A stretch of 64,000 nucleotides of DNA from Myxococcota bacterium (GTDB taxonomy: Bacteria > Myxococcota_A > UBA9160 > SMWR01). The stretch covers positions 1-64,000 of the forward strand of contig JAKVBI010000022.1 of assembly GCA_022447545.1 (NCBI GenBank), given 5' to 3'. Below, in pieces: positions 1-7,522 of the stretch. Under the pieces are notes generated by a model. That model saw only the letters and a program-made list of their open reading frames with translations. It was not told the DNA's origin and ran no database searches. The position numbers were made by a program, and so were the translations under genes. Numbering within the stretch: position 1 is the first letter of the stretch; the number at the start of each line of letters is the position of its first letter.

Positions 1-521
1 TGGAAGCGCTCGCCCCAGGCGATGGGGGCCGGATTGGCCGTGTCGGGCTGGGGGTCTGACACCGTCGCCGGCATGGCCGCCACCGAGGTCTGTTGGGTCA
101 TGGCCGAGAAGCGGGCTCGGAAGGGGTTGGCGCGCGATGCCAGGGGACCGTCGCGCAGGTAGACGAGGGGCTCGTCGCCGGTGTCGGGAAAACCGTCGGG
201 CCCCAGGGAGCCCGCGAACAGCGGAATCGGAGCCGCGGGCGGGTCTCCGACCTCGGCTCGCCCAAGGGGTTGTTCTTCATACGTGGGCGGGATGTTGCCA
301 ATGGGCTTTTCCTGATAGTAGATGGCCCGCCGGGTTTCCTCGGGGCTGGGCGCGGGGCCGGCCGGAGAGTCAGGGGCGTTGGCCTCGAAGAGGCGCCTGG
401 CTTGGAGGCCATCGACCCATCTCATGGGGGCGGGGTCGGCCAGGGGGACGTGCCACAGAAAGTGCAGCGGCTCGGACTGGGCGTTCGCTGCGGTCGCCCC
501 GCCGAGGACGATCAGGGTCAC
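1..521 (-). CDS. Exported protein of unknown function, partial (3' end outside window)
   Basis: The minus-strand frame is open from about 608 down to position 1 and runs off the window, so the C-terminus is missing. A hydrophobic stretch (VTLIVLGGATA) followed by a small-residue site (ANAQ) looks like a signal peptide, so the product is probably exported. The mature part seen here is Pro/Ala-rich with no domain I recognise. The start is uncertain: GTG at 521 puts the hydrophobic core right at the N-terminus, while a TTG at 608 would supply the Arg-rich n-region a signal peptide normally has. Neither has a clear ribosome-binding site. It lies 150 bp downstream of the sulfatase-fold gene on the same strand and may be co-transcribed with it. 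Confidence 0.5.
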   Translation of the reverse strand, partial: MTLIVLGGATAANAQSEPLHFLWHVPLADPAPMRWVDGLQARRLFEANAPDSPAGPAPSPEETRRAIYYQEKPIGNIPPTYEEQPLGRAEVGDPPAAPIPLFAGSLGPDGFPDTGDEPLVYLRDGPLASRANPFRARFSAMTQQTSVAAMPATVSDPQPDTANPAPIAWGERF

Positions 522-671
522 CAGGAAGTGTGTCAGGTCGAGACCCGGCCTAGTCCCGTGGTGAAGGTTGCGTCCATTGCGCAGAATACGTGTTTCTGTT
601 TGGGGCAACGGATTCGCTTTCGTCCGATGGCTCTTCGCAAGTCTACCCCGATCGCTGTGTTTGGATCATCA

Positions 672-2645
672 CTATTCCACGTAGCCCAGCGCGCGCAGGG
701 TCTCCTGGTGGAAGGGGTCTGGGCGCAGGGGGGTGGTGGTGGACGGTTCGCGCAGGCGGAGGAAGTCGATGAGTTCGGCTTGGAGCTGGGCCGACCGGGT
801 GGGAAATTCTGCGGCGAGGTCGTGTGCCTCGGCCGGGTCTTTGGCGAGGTCGTAGAGTTCGAGCCGGTCGGTGGGTTCGAAGTTGTGGACGAGTTTTGCT
901 CGGTTGGCCCGCAGGGCCAGCAGGCGCTCGTCGAGTTGGCTCACCGCCAGGAGGGGAGGCGCCGCCGCGGGGTCGGCCTCTCCGGTCAGCCAGCTCGAGA
1001 GGTCGCGGGCCGAATGTCGCGGGTCGGGGCTGCGCAGGCCGAAGCCTGTGGGAGTCGCGAGGCCGGCCAGGCCCATCAGCGTGGGGGCGATGTCGATGAT
1101 GCGCACCTGGGGGGTCACCACGCGGGGGGCGTCGATGCTGGGGGGGTGACGGATCAACAGCGGGATCCGAAGGAGTTCGTCGTAGAGGCTGTTGCGGTGG
1201 CCCTTGAGCCCGTGCTCGTAGAAGGCCTCGCCGTGGTCGGCGGTCACGGCGACGATGCTGTCGTCGAACAGGCCGCGCGCGCGCAGGGAATCGAACAGCT
1301 GCCCCAGGTGTTCGTCCACGTAGCGGATCTCGCCGTCGTAGAGGGCGATCACGTGTTCGAGGTCCCGGGCGGACATGTCCGGGTGGACGTCGGGGCCGAA
1401 GCGGAAGTCGCGCCCATCGACGCTCCCCGTGTAGTCGGGGTCGAACAGCGTGTCGTAGGGGGCGGGTGGGATGTAGTCGTAATGGGCGTCCCACATGTGC
1501 AGCAGGACGAAAAAGGGGCGACGTGGCTGCTGGTGCTGCCAACGGTCGAGGTAGGCGTTCAGCGACGCCACCAGCTGGGGGGAGGTGATGGCGAGGGTCG
1601 AAGCCTGTCCGGCTGGAGTGGCGCTGTAGTCGTCGTAGAGGTCGAACCCCTGGGCAAATCCGTACTCGGCGCGCATGAACGGGCCTGACACGAAAGCGGC
1701 CGTCGTGTAGCCCGCTTTGCGGAAGATTTCGGGCAGGGTGAGGCTGGCGGAGTCCAGGCGCTCGCGGGGAGTGTCCACGTGGTGCTGAAACTGCGGCCGC
1801 GAGGTGAGCAGGCTCATGTGGGCGGGCAGGGTCCAGGACGAAGACGAGATCACGGTCTCGAAGCGGGCGCCTTCGCGGGCCAGAGCGTCGAGGTGTGGAG
1901 TCGTCTCTCGCGGGTATCCGTAGGAACTCAGATGGTCGGCGCGCAGGGAGTCGATGGAGATCAGCAGCACATTGGGGCGGTCGTCCTGGGGTACCGCGCC
2001 CTGGGCGTCCACGGGCACCGTCGTCACCGCCATTCCAGTGCCCACGGCCAGGCTTCCGGCGCCCAGAACCGTTCCCACGATTCCCACGGCCAGGACGCCG
2101 CGCCGCAGTGCGCGTTCCGAAGTAAGCACGCGCAGGCACAACCAGCCCAGGGCCGTCAGGGCGAGGCCTGCCGCGGCGACTTCGGGAAAGAAAGAGTCGG
2201 TGTAGGAGCCGATGGAGGCCATGTCGAACCAGCGGTGCAGGAGAGCCGGGGCCAGGAAGGCAAGCCCCACGCCCAGCGGGATGGCCGGGTGCCAGGGCGC
2301 GTCGGGGCCACGAAGCCGGCGGTTGACGAGACGTAGAACGGGCAGGGCCAGGATCATCAGTCCCGTACACAGCGTGAGGTTCCAGGCCATGCCCATGGCG
2401 AGGAAGCGCCAGAAGCCACCGGCCTCTTCGAAGCTCTGGGAGTGCTCGACGATGGCGGGCAGGCGCAGGGAGGGGGCGAGTTCCAGACGCGTCAGGGTGC
2501 TCTGGAGCCACCAGGACAGACCGATCTCGCGAGGGCGGCTGCTGGATGCGTGCTCCAGGAACCAGAGCGATTCACTCAGCACTGCCCACGACGTGGCGCC
2601 GGTGGCCACCACCAGCAGCCACGCGAAGGCGCGCAAGCGGGTCAC
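672..2645 (-). CDS. Membrane-anchored sulfatase-fold phosphotransferase/hydrolase (LtaS-like layout)
   Basis: This 657-residue alkaline-phosphatase-superfamily protein has an N-terminal membrane half with about five hydrophobic segments (near residues 5-22, 77-106, 118-139, 152-175, 184-207). A sulfatase catalytic domain follows: metal-binding ISIDSLRAD near 230, the nucleophile region WTLPAHMSLLTS near 271-282, and TADHGE further on. Where true sulfatases have Cys/Ser in CxPSR, this protein has Thr (about residue 272), as in LtaS/phosphoethanolamine-transferase relatives. A role in modifying lipid or glycan at the membrane is therefore more likely than arylsulfatase activity (inference). GTG at 2645 is chosen because it overlaps the TGA of the upstream 73-residue gene (GTGA), indicating translational coupling. 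The sequence ends LRALGYVE, a common ending in this group. Confidence 0.85.
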   Translation of the reverse strand: MTRLRAFAWLLVVATGATSWAVLSESLWFLEHASSSRPREIGLSWWLQSTLTRLELAPSLRLPAIVEHSQSFEEAGGFWRFLAMGMAWNLTLCTGLMILALPVLRLVNRRLRGPDAPWHPAIPLGVGLAFLAPALLHRWFDMASIGSYTDSFFPEVAAAGLALTALGWLCLRVLTSERALRRGVLAVGIVGTVLGAGSLAVGTGMAVTTVPVDAQGAVPQDDRPNVLLISIDSLRADHLSSYGYPRETTPHLDALAREGARFETVISSSSWTLPAHMSLLTSRPQFQHHVDTPRERLDSASLTLPEIFRKAGYTTAAFVSGPFMRAEYGFAQGFDLYDDYSATPAGQASTLAITSPQLVASLNAYLDRWQHQQPRRPFFVLLHMWDAHYDYIPPAPYDTLFDPDYTGSVDGRDFRFGPDVHPDMSARDLEHVIALYDGEIRYVDEHLGQLFDSLRARGLFDDSIVAVTADHGEAFYEHGLKGHRNSLYDELLRIPLLIRHPPSIDAPRVVTPQVRIIDIAPTLMGLAGLATPTGFGLRSPDPRHSARDLSSWLTGEADPAAAPPLLAVSQLDERLLALRANRAKLVHNFEPTDRLELYDLAKDPAEAHDLAAEFPTRSAQLQAELIDFLRLREPSTTTPLRPDPFHQETLRALGYVE

Positions 2646-2863
2646 TCGGAAGGCTCCTTGTCGCTGGGCTCGAGCACGGACTCGAACCCGTGCTCGGTCA
2701 CCCAGCGTCGCAGGGAGATGAGGTAGACGTCCCAGATGCACAGCCCGCAACCCCTCTCACAGCACTCGCCGTCCACCGGACGGCGCGGGGGCTTGGGAAG
2801 GTCGCGCTCGGCGGCCAGCTCGCGCAGGGTGGCGTGTTGCTCCGGGCTCGGTCGCTGGGACAT
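2642..2863 (-). CDS. Small oxidoreductase-like domain protein (CCxRGCxxCxWDxY)
   Basis: This is a 73-residue protein with the motif CCERGCGLCIWDVY in its middle. It matches what I know as the oxidoreductase-like N-terminal domain (Oxidored-like family), a short cysteine-rich module found alone in bacteria and fused to larger proteins in eukaryotes; its function is not established. The four Cys could bind metal or be redox-active (inference). The N-terminal half is charged, and there is no signal peptide or membrane segment. Its stop overlaps the GTG start of the sulfatase-fold gene by 4 nt, and the EVE-domain gene ends 12 bp upstream, so the three probably form one operon. Confidence 0.75.
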   Translation of the reverse strand: MSQRPSPEQHATLRELAAERDLPKPPRRPVDGECCERGCGLCIWDVYLISLRRWVTEHGFESVLEPSDKEPSE

Positions 2864-2875
2864 GGCTCGGCGTTC

Positions 2876-3298
2876 CTAGCGAACTTTCGTCTTTCCCAGG
2901 GCGAGAATGCGCCGGAATTCGGGGGGGGCGATGGGGACCACCGAAAGCCGGTTGTAGCGGAGCATGGCGATGTCCTGGAGTTGCTTGTCTTCTCGGATCT
3001 GGGCCAGGCCCACCGGAGTTGCCAGGGGCTTGACGGGCTCGAAGTCCACCACCACCCACCGCTCGTCGTCGGTGGTGGGGTCCGGGTAGGACTCGCGGGT
3101 CACCCGGGCGACTCCGACGACCTCCTTGCCCTCGTTGGAGTGATAGTAGAGGGCGAGGTCGCCGCGTTTCATCTCGCGCAGGTGGTTGCGCGCCATGTAG
3201 TTGCGCACACCATCCCAATACGTCGAGCCGTCACGCACGAGATCGTCCCACGAGTATTTGAAGGGTTCGGATTTCACCAGCCAGAATTGGCGCGCCAT
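2876..3298 (-). CDS. EVE domain-containing protein
   Basis: This 140-residue protein begins MARQFWLVKSEP, the usual opening of bacterial EVE-domain proteins (thymocyte nuclear protein 1 family). It also carries W-D-G-V-R-N-Y-x-A-R and the YYHSNEGKEVVG strand. EVE domains fold like PUA domains and are thought to recognise modified nucleotides in DNA or RNA. The length is normal for the family. The frame is open further upstream to 3361, but the ATG at 3298 gives the conserved N-terminus. It is divergent from the metallo-beta-lactamase gene at 3360, with 61 bp between the starts. Confidence 0.9.
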   Translation of the reverse strand: MARQFWLVKSEPFKYSWDDLVRDGSTYWDGVRNYMARNHLREMKRGDLALYYHSNEGKEVVGVARVTRESYPDPTTDDERWVVVDFEPVKPLATPVGLAQIREDKQLQDIAMLRYNRLSVVPIAPPEFRRILALGKTKVR

Positions 3299-3359
3299 CG
3301 CTGCTCCCGTCTTCGAGGCCGGGTCTCGGTTCCCGACACCGGCGCAGTATAGTGGAGCC

Positions 3360-4289
3360 ATGAGTCCTGAAGCGCAGGCTGTGGCAGAGTTCGGCGAGCG
3401 CGACCTCGGGCCGGTGCGCGTTCTGTTCGGGAAAGACGGCGGGCGCTATCCCCAGGGCAACTCGCTCCTGGTGCGCGGCACCCGGGAAACGGTGTTGGTG
3501 GATCCCTCGCTGGGGATCGTGGCCCGGGGGGAGCTCGCCCTGTCGGTCGACCGTCTGGTCTTCAGCCATTGTCACGAGGACCACGTGGCCGGGGCCCACC
3601 TGTTTCCCCAGCAGCCCTGGCACTTCCACGAAGCCGACCTGCCGGGGATTCGCTCGGTCGATGCCATGATGGCCATCTACGGCTTCTCGGGGGAGGTCGA
3701 GCAGGATTTCCGACGGGTTTTGACCGACGAGTTCCATTTTACGCCCTGTCCGGATCCGAAGCCGTACCGCGACGGCGACGTTTTCGACCTCGGAGGAGTC
3801 CGGCTGCGGGTACTGCACACACCAGGCCACACCCGTGGCCATTGCTGCTTTCTCATCGACTGGGACGGCAGCGAAGATCGTGTGCTGTATCTGGGCGACA
3901 TCGATCTGTCGAGCTTCGGCCCCTACTACGGAGACGCCTGGTCGGACCTGCTCGATTTCGAGCGCACCCTCGAACGCGTGAGGAAGATCGAGGCTCGGTG
4001 GTATGTGACCTTCCACCACATCGGGGTGCTCGAGACCCGCGAGGCCTTTCTCGAGCGCTTCGACCGTTTCGAGGCGGTGATCGCCCGCCGCGAGGCTGCC
4101 CTGCTCGAGTTTCTCGCCGAGCCCCGCAGTCTGGCTGAGGTGGCTGAACACCGCTTCGTCTATCGCCCTGGCGATGCGGTTTCCTTCGCGGATCCTGTCG
4201 AACAGCGCAGTATGGGGCAGCACATCGAGCGGCTCGTGGCCGCGGGCCGCGTTCGCCGGGTAGACGACTTGCGTTGGGTCGCCTGCTGA
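3360..4289 (+). CDS. MBL-fold metallohydrolase
   Basis: This is a 309-residue metallo-beta-lactamase-fold protein. The zinc motif H-x-H-x-D-H is present as SHCHEDH, followed by HTPGHTRGH, LGDID and TFHH, so all metal ligands expected for a binuclear hydrolase are there. The C-terminal region (about 240-309) is helical and looks like the winged-helix tail seen in MBL proteins of the LACTB2 type. The substrate cannot be told from sequence. The ATG at 3360 lies only about 9 bases downstream of a TATAGT hexamer (3346-3351) with no ribosome-binding site, so the message may be leaderless. Upstream open frame overlaps the divergent EVE gene and was not used. Confidence 0.87.
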   Translation: MSPEAQAVAEFGERDLGPVRVLFGKDGGRYPQGNSLLVRGTRETVLVDPSLGIVARGELALSVDRLVFSHCHEDHVAGAHLFPQQPWHFHEADLPGIRSVDAMMAIYGFSGEVEQDFRRVLTDEFHFTPCPDPKPYRDGDVFDLGGVRLRVLHTPGHTRGHCCFLIDWDGSEDRVLYLGDIDLSSFGPYYGDAWSDLLDFERTLERVRKIEARWYVTFHHIGVLETREAFLERFDRFEAVIARREAALLEFLAEPRSLAEVAEHRFVYRPGDAVSFADPVEQRSMGQHIERLVAAGRVRRVDDLRWVAC

Positions 4290-4312
4290 GAACTCAGAGG
4301 AGGGCCAGTCCC

Positions 4313-4735
4313 ATGACATCGGATTCCGCAGGTCGAGAGCGCAGGCGCCAGAACCGGGAGTTGATTGAGCGTTACTTCGAGGCCATCGGACAGCAGGATC
4401 TCGACGCGGTGCAGTCGGTGTGTGCCGAGGACTTTGTGCTCGAGATGCCCTACGCCGATCCGCCCCTGCGGCTGGAGGGGTTCTCGGCCTTCCGAGACTA
4501 CGTGACCCCGGCTCTGGAGACCCTCGTCTTCACCCTGACGATCACCTGCGTCCACGAGTGCCTGGACCCCGACCTGCTGGTGGTGGAGTACACGTCCCAG
4601 GGAACAGCGAAGCCCACGGGCAAACCCTACGGCAACGTGTACATCGGGGTCTGGCGCTGTCGCGATGGGCGCGTGGTGGAGGGGCGGGAGTTCTACAACC
4701 CCGATGCGACGCGCAAAGCATTGACGGTGGATTGA
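4313..4735 (+). CDS. NTF2-like (SnoaL-type) protein
   Basis: This 140-residue protein belongs to the nuclear transport factor 2-like fold: an N-terminal helix (RELIERYFEAIGQQDLDAV), then D-F-V-L-E-M-P-Y and a curved sheet ending FYNPDATRKAL. Such proteins are small cytoplasmic isomerases, hydrolases or ligand-binding proteins; the substrate here is unknown. The start is the ATG at 4313, which has a good AGAGGAGGG site about 9 bp upstream; an in-frame ATG-less extension to 4274 overlaps the MBL gene. The SDR follows 83 bp downstream on the same strand, and a second NTF2-like gene comes after that, suggesting one metabolic unit. Confidence 0.8.
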   Translation: MTSDSAGRERRRQNRELIERYFEAIGQQDLDAVQSVCAEDFVLEMPYADPPLRLEGFSAFRDYVTPALETLVFTLTITCVHECLDPDLLVVEYTSQGTAKPTGKPYGNVYIGVWRCRDGRVVEGREFYNPDATRKALTVD

Positions 4736-4818
4736 CGTCTTCGGACGGGCCCGCCCTTCCGGGGGGGGCGAAGCTGTGTCATAGCTCTTCCAGCCCGGTC
4801 TTAGGGCAGGAGGAAGAC

Positions 4819-5676
4819 ATGACAACGCAGGTTCCGGAAAACGTTCCCCCCATCGAGGACTGGAGCCGTCTGCTCGACGGCAGGGTGGCCGTGGTCACGG
4901 GCGGCGGCGCGGGGATTGGGGGCGCCATCTCGCGCCTGTTTGCGCTTCACGGTGCACGGGTGGAGATCGCTGAGATCGACCCGGAACGAGCCGAGGCCGC
5001 GCGGTCCGACATCGAACAGGCGGGGGGCCATGCTCGCAGCCACGAGGTCGATGTACGCAAGGCGCCCGATGTCGCACGCCTGCGCGAGGCGGTGCTGGGT
5101 GAGCACGGCCGGATCGATGTCCTGGTCAACAACGTGGGCGACTATCGGCCGCTGGTTCCCTTCCGGAAGTCTTCGCCCGAGAGTTGGGACGCCATGTATC
5201 AGGTGAACCTGCACCATGTTTTTCTGGTCACGCACGCCTTCTTGGATCCCATGATCGAGTCCGGCGGGGGCTCGATGATCAACATCCACTCGGTGGAGGG
5301 CATGCGCGGTTATCCGAGCGAGCCCGTCTACGGCGCCATGAAGGCGGCGGTGGCTCATTTCACCACGTGTCTGGCTGCGGCCCATGGGCGCCAGGGCATT
5401 CGCGTCAACGGGATTGGCACGGATCTGTGTCAGACACCCCAGGTCGACTACATCACGGGCTGGGAGAAACACGAGGGGCTGTGGCCCTCCTGGGCACCGG
5501 TGGGCCGGTTGGGGTGGCCCGAGGAACAGGCTCGGGTGGCGCTGTTTCTGGCTTCGGACCTGTCGAGTTTCGTGACCGGGCACAACCTGCCGGTGGATGG
5601 GGGCACCCGAGCGGGAGGTGGCTGGTTCTTCTCGCCTGCGGCGCGCCGTTTCGTGAATCGGCCCACCCAGCTCTAG
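4819..5676 (+). CDS. Short-chain dehydrogenase/reductase (SDR)
   Basis: This is a 285-residue classical SDR. The NAD(P)-binding TGGGAGIG motif is at 27-34, NNVG at 104-107, and the catalytic Ser158, Tyr171 and Lys175 (Y-G-A-M-K) are all present, so an active oxidoreductase on a hydroxyl/keto substrate is expected. The acidic residue after strand 2 (AEID, 51-54) favours NAD over NADP. The C-terminus carries the usual PVDGG segment and a short Gly/Trp extension. ATG 4819 is preceded by GGCAGGAGGA. NTF2-like genes on both sides, one resembling ketosteroid isomerase, hint at a steroid- or polycyclic-like substrate; that is inference only. Confidence 0.9.
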   Translation: MTTQVPENVPPIEDWSRLLDGRVAVVTGGGAGIGGAISRLFALHGARVEIAEIDPERAEAARSDIEQAGGHARSHEVDVRKAPDVARLREAVLGEHGRIDVLVNNVGDYRPLVPFRKSSPESWDAMYQVNLHHVFLVTHAFLDPMIESGGGSMINIHSVEGMRGYPSEPVYGAMKAAVAHFTTCLAAAHGRQGIRVNGIGTDLCQTPQVDYITGWEKHEGLWPSWAPVGRLGWPEEQARVALFLASDLSSFVTGHNLPVDGGTRAGGGWFFSPAARRFVNRPTQL

Positions 5677-5708
5677 GGGCGCTGGGGCGGACTCGCTATG
5701 GTGGCCCG

Positions 5709-6080
5709 ATGCCGGAACCCGACATTTCGAAAGTCCTGGAGCGCTACACCGCCTGTGTGACGGCGGGCGATGTGGATGGCATCGTGGGCCTCTACGCGTC
5801 GGAAGCGACGCTGGAGATTCCTGTGGGCGGCTCCGTCAGCCGGGGCATCGACGCCATCCGTGCCTTCTACGCCGAGAACGAATTGGCCGAGCGGCTCGTT
5901 CTGACCGGCACCGTGCGTGTGGCGGGGCGCGAGGCGGCAGCACCCATGTGCGCCCACATCCGTCGTGACGGCCAACTCCACGAAGTCGACGTCATCGACG
6001 TGGTGGCCTTCGACGACGAGGGTCGGCTGACCTCCATGCGGGCATTCTTCGACCTCGCCGGCATGCGCCCGTTGGCCTGA
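5709..6080 (+). CDS. Ketosteroid-isomerase-like NTF2 protein with altered active site
   Basis: This 123-residue protein aligns by eye with bacterial delta5-3-ketosteroid isomerase: RYTACVTAGDVDGIVGLYA, then AT-x-E-x-PVG, a G-x-x-A-I-R-x-FYA segment, and the end S-M-R-A-F-F. Tyr13 (Tyr14 in the Comamonas enzyme) and an Asp in VIDVVAF (Asp99) are conserved. The residue at the catalytic base Asp38 is Ile37 (TLEIPVG instead of VEDPVG). The oxyanion hole is therefore kept but the base is missing, so canonical isomerisation is doubtful. It lies 32 bp after the SDR and is likely co-transcribed. It may instead bind a ligand or act as a hydratase-like enzyme. Confidence 0.8.
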   Translation: MPEPDISKVLERYTACVTAGDVDGIVGLYASEATLEIPVGGSVSRGIDAIRAFYAENELAERLVLTGTVRVAGREAAAPMCAHIRRDGQLHEVDVIDVVAFDDEGRLTSMRAFFDLAGMRPLA

Positions 6081-6130
6081 GCGCCACTCGTTTTTCAGTT
6101 TCACGTCCGCTCGAAGCGGAGGCCCGAGGC

Positions 6131-6922
6131 CTAGCGGTTCTGCTCGCGTCCCCGGGCCTGGACCTCACCGCGGCGGGCGGCGATCTGCTCCGGCGCGACG
6201 CCGCGCATGAATCGCCGCGAGACTTCCCGCTCTCGGGCCAGACCCTCGCCCTGAGTCCCCAGGGCCGTCTCGCAGTAAAGCGCCTTCAGAGCTCGGAGTG
6301 CCGCGGGGTCAGCCGAGGCGATGTCGGCGGCGAGGGTGCGAGCCGCCGGTAGCAGTTCCTCGGGCTCTACCACCTGGCTCACCAGGCCCCAGCGCTCGGC
6401 GGTCTCGGCGTCGATGAAATTGCCAGAGAACGACATCTGTCGGGCTCGGGACGGCCCGATCAGTCCCGGTAGGCGTTGGGTGATCCCCCACTGGGGCATC
6501 AAGCTGGCGCGCACGTGGGTGTCGGCGAAGCGGGCCTCGCGCGAGGCGATCAGGATGTCGCAGCCCAGGGCGAGTTCGAGACCGCCCGTGACGGTCAGGC
6601 CGTTGAGTGCCGCGAGGATGGGGTGCGGGCAATCGGCCAGGGCCCCCATGACGTCGGCTTCGAAATCGACTTCCGAGGAGTCCACTTCTCCACCGAGCTC
6701 TTTGAGGTCGACGCCCGCACAGAAGGCGCGGCCGCTTCCCGTCAAGATGACGGCGTGGACGGATTCGTCTTCGCGAATGGCTTCGAACGCATCGGCGAGG
6801 GCGCGTCGCAGCCGCGTGGACAGGGCGTTGAGTTTTTCGGGGCGGTTCAGGGTAAAGGTCACGACGTTGCCATCGCGTTCGATCAGCAGGGGCGGGTCGC
6901 CCTGGTTTTCAGCGCTGGGCAT
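6131..6922 (-). CDS. Enoyl-CoA hydratase/isomerase (crotonase) family protein
   Basis: This 263-residue crotonase has the oxyanion-hole segment GSGRAFCAGVDL, the second backbone-NH segment LNGLTVTGGLELALGCDI, and the C-terminal helical trimerisation part. The Glu equivalent to rat Glu144 is present (GGLELAL). At the position of the second catalytic Glu (Glu164) the sequence reads ADTHVRASLMP with no Glu, so it may not be a straightforward hydratase. Isomerase, hydrolase or other crotonase reactions are possible. It converges on the KSI-like gene across 50 bp. The frame is complete from ATG 6922 and the length is typical. Confidence 0.85.
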   Translation of the reverse strand: MPSAENQGDPPLLIERDGNVVTFTLNRPEKLNALSTRLRRALADAFEAIREDESVHAVILTGSGRAFCAGVDLKELGGEVDSSEVDFEADVMGALADCPHPILAALNGLTVTGGLELALGCDILIASREARFADTHVRASLMPQWGITQRLPGLIGPSRARQMSFSGNFIDAETAERWGLVSQVVEPEELLPAARTLAADIASADPAALRALKALYCETALGTQGEGLAREREVSRRFMRGVAPEQIAARRGEVQARGREQNR

Positions 6923-7054
6923 GGGGCGGTCCTCCAGGACGAGTTTGGAACGGTTTTGCAGGGTACACCCGGCGCGAGCGGGGTGAACGGGGAACCGCCG
7001 GAATCTCCAACGAGGCTCTGGCGCCGGTCGCGCATGCGCGCCGGCAAGGGGATC

Positions 7055-7474
7055 TCACGGGCAGGCGTCGGGGTCGCGATCGTTGCGCTTGGAAGGGCCC
7101 GGGGGGCCGCCGAAGTGGTTGCGATAGATCTCGAAGTCGGTGCTGTCGATGGTGCCGTTGCCATCGTGGTCGGCGTTGGAGTTGAAATCCGGGTCGCTTT
7201 TGGAGGTTCCGAACAGCGAGCGCAGAAGGGTGAAGTCGGTTGCCCCGACATTGCCGTTCTGGTCGTAGTCGGGATCGCAGAGGTTTCCGCAACCGTCTCC
7301 ATCGGTGTCCCGCTGGTTTGCATTCGGGACGTCGCGACAATTGTCCCAGACGTCGTCGATGCTGTCCCCGTCGCGATCACCGAGATTTGGGCCGGCCTGA
7401 GCCGAGACGGCCAGGGCTCCCGCCAGGAGTGCGAGAGCCAGGGACCGGAGACTGAGTTTCGGGTGGTGGACCAT
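7055..7474 (-). CDS. Exported dockerin-like / thrombospondin type 3 repeat protein
   Basis: This is a 139-residue secreted protein. The start ATG 7474 has AGAGGA just upstream and is followed by a clear signal peptide ending AVSAQA. Next comes a thrombospondin type-3-like calcium segment with Cys (DGDSIDDVWDNC, DTDGDGCGNLCDPD), then two dockerin/EF-hand-like loops (DYDQNGNVGATDF and DHDGNGTIDSTDF) about 35 residues apart, as in type I dockerin. Dockerins dock to cohesins; no cohesin is visible in the window. It lies 48 bp downstream of the giant Asp-rich repeat gene on the same strand and is likely the last gene of that operon. A calcium-binding surface adaptor is the best guess. Confidence 0.75.
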   Translation of the reverse strand: MVHHPKLSLRSLALALLAGALAVSAQAGPNLGDRDGDSIDDVWDNCRDVPNANQRDTDGDGCGNLCDPDYDQNGNVGATDFTLLRSLFGTSKSDPDFNSNADHDGNGTIDSTDFEIYRNHFGGPPGPSKRNDRDPDACP

Positions 7475-7522
7475 GTCCTCTTCTATGGGAGCGTGGACCG
7501 GATCGGACGCCATCGCCACCCC

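Noticed and set aside
93-1688. A 531-codon plus-strand open frame
   Set aside because: It is antisense to the sulfatase-fold gene and the exported protein; it is low-complexity with no recognisable motif.
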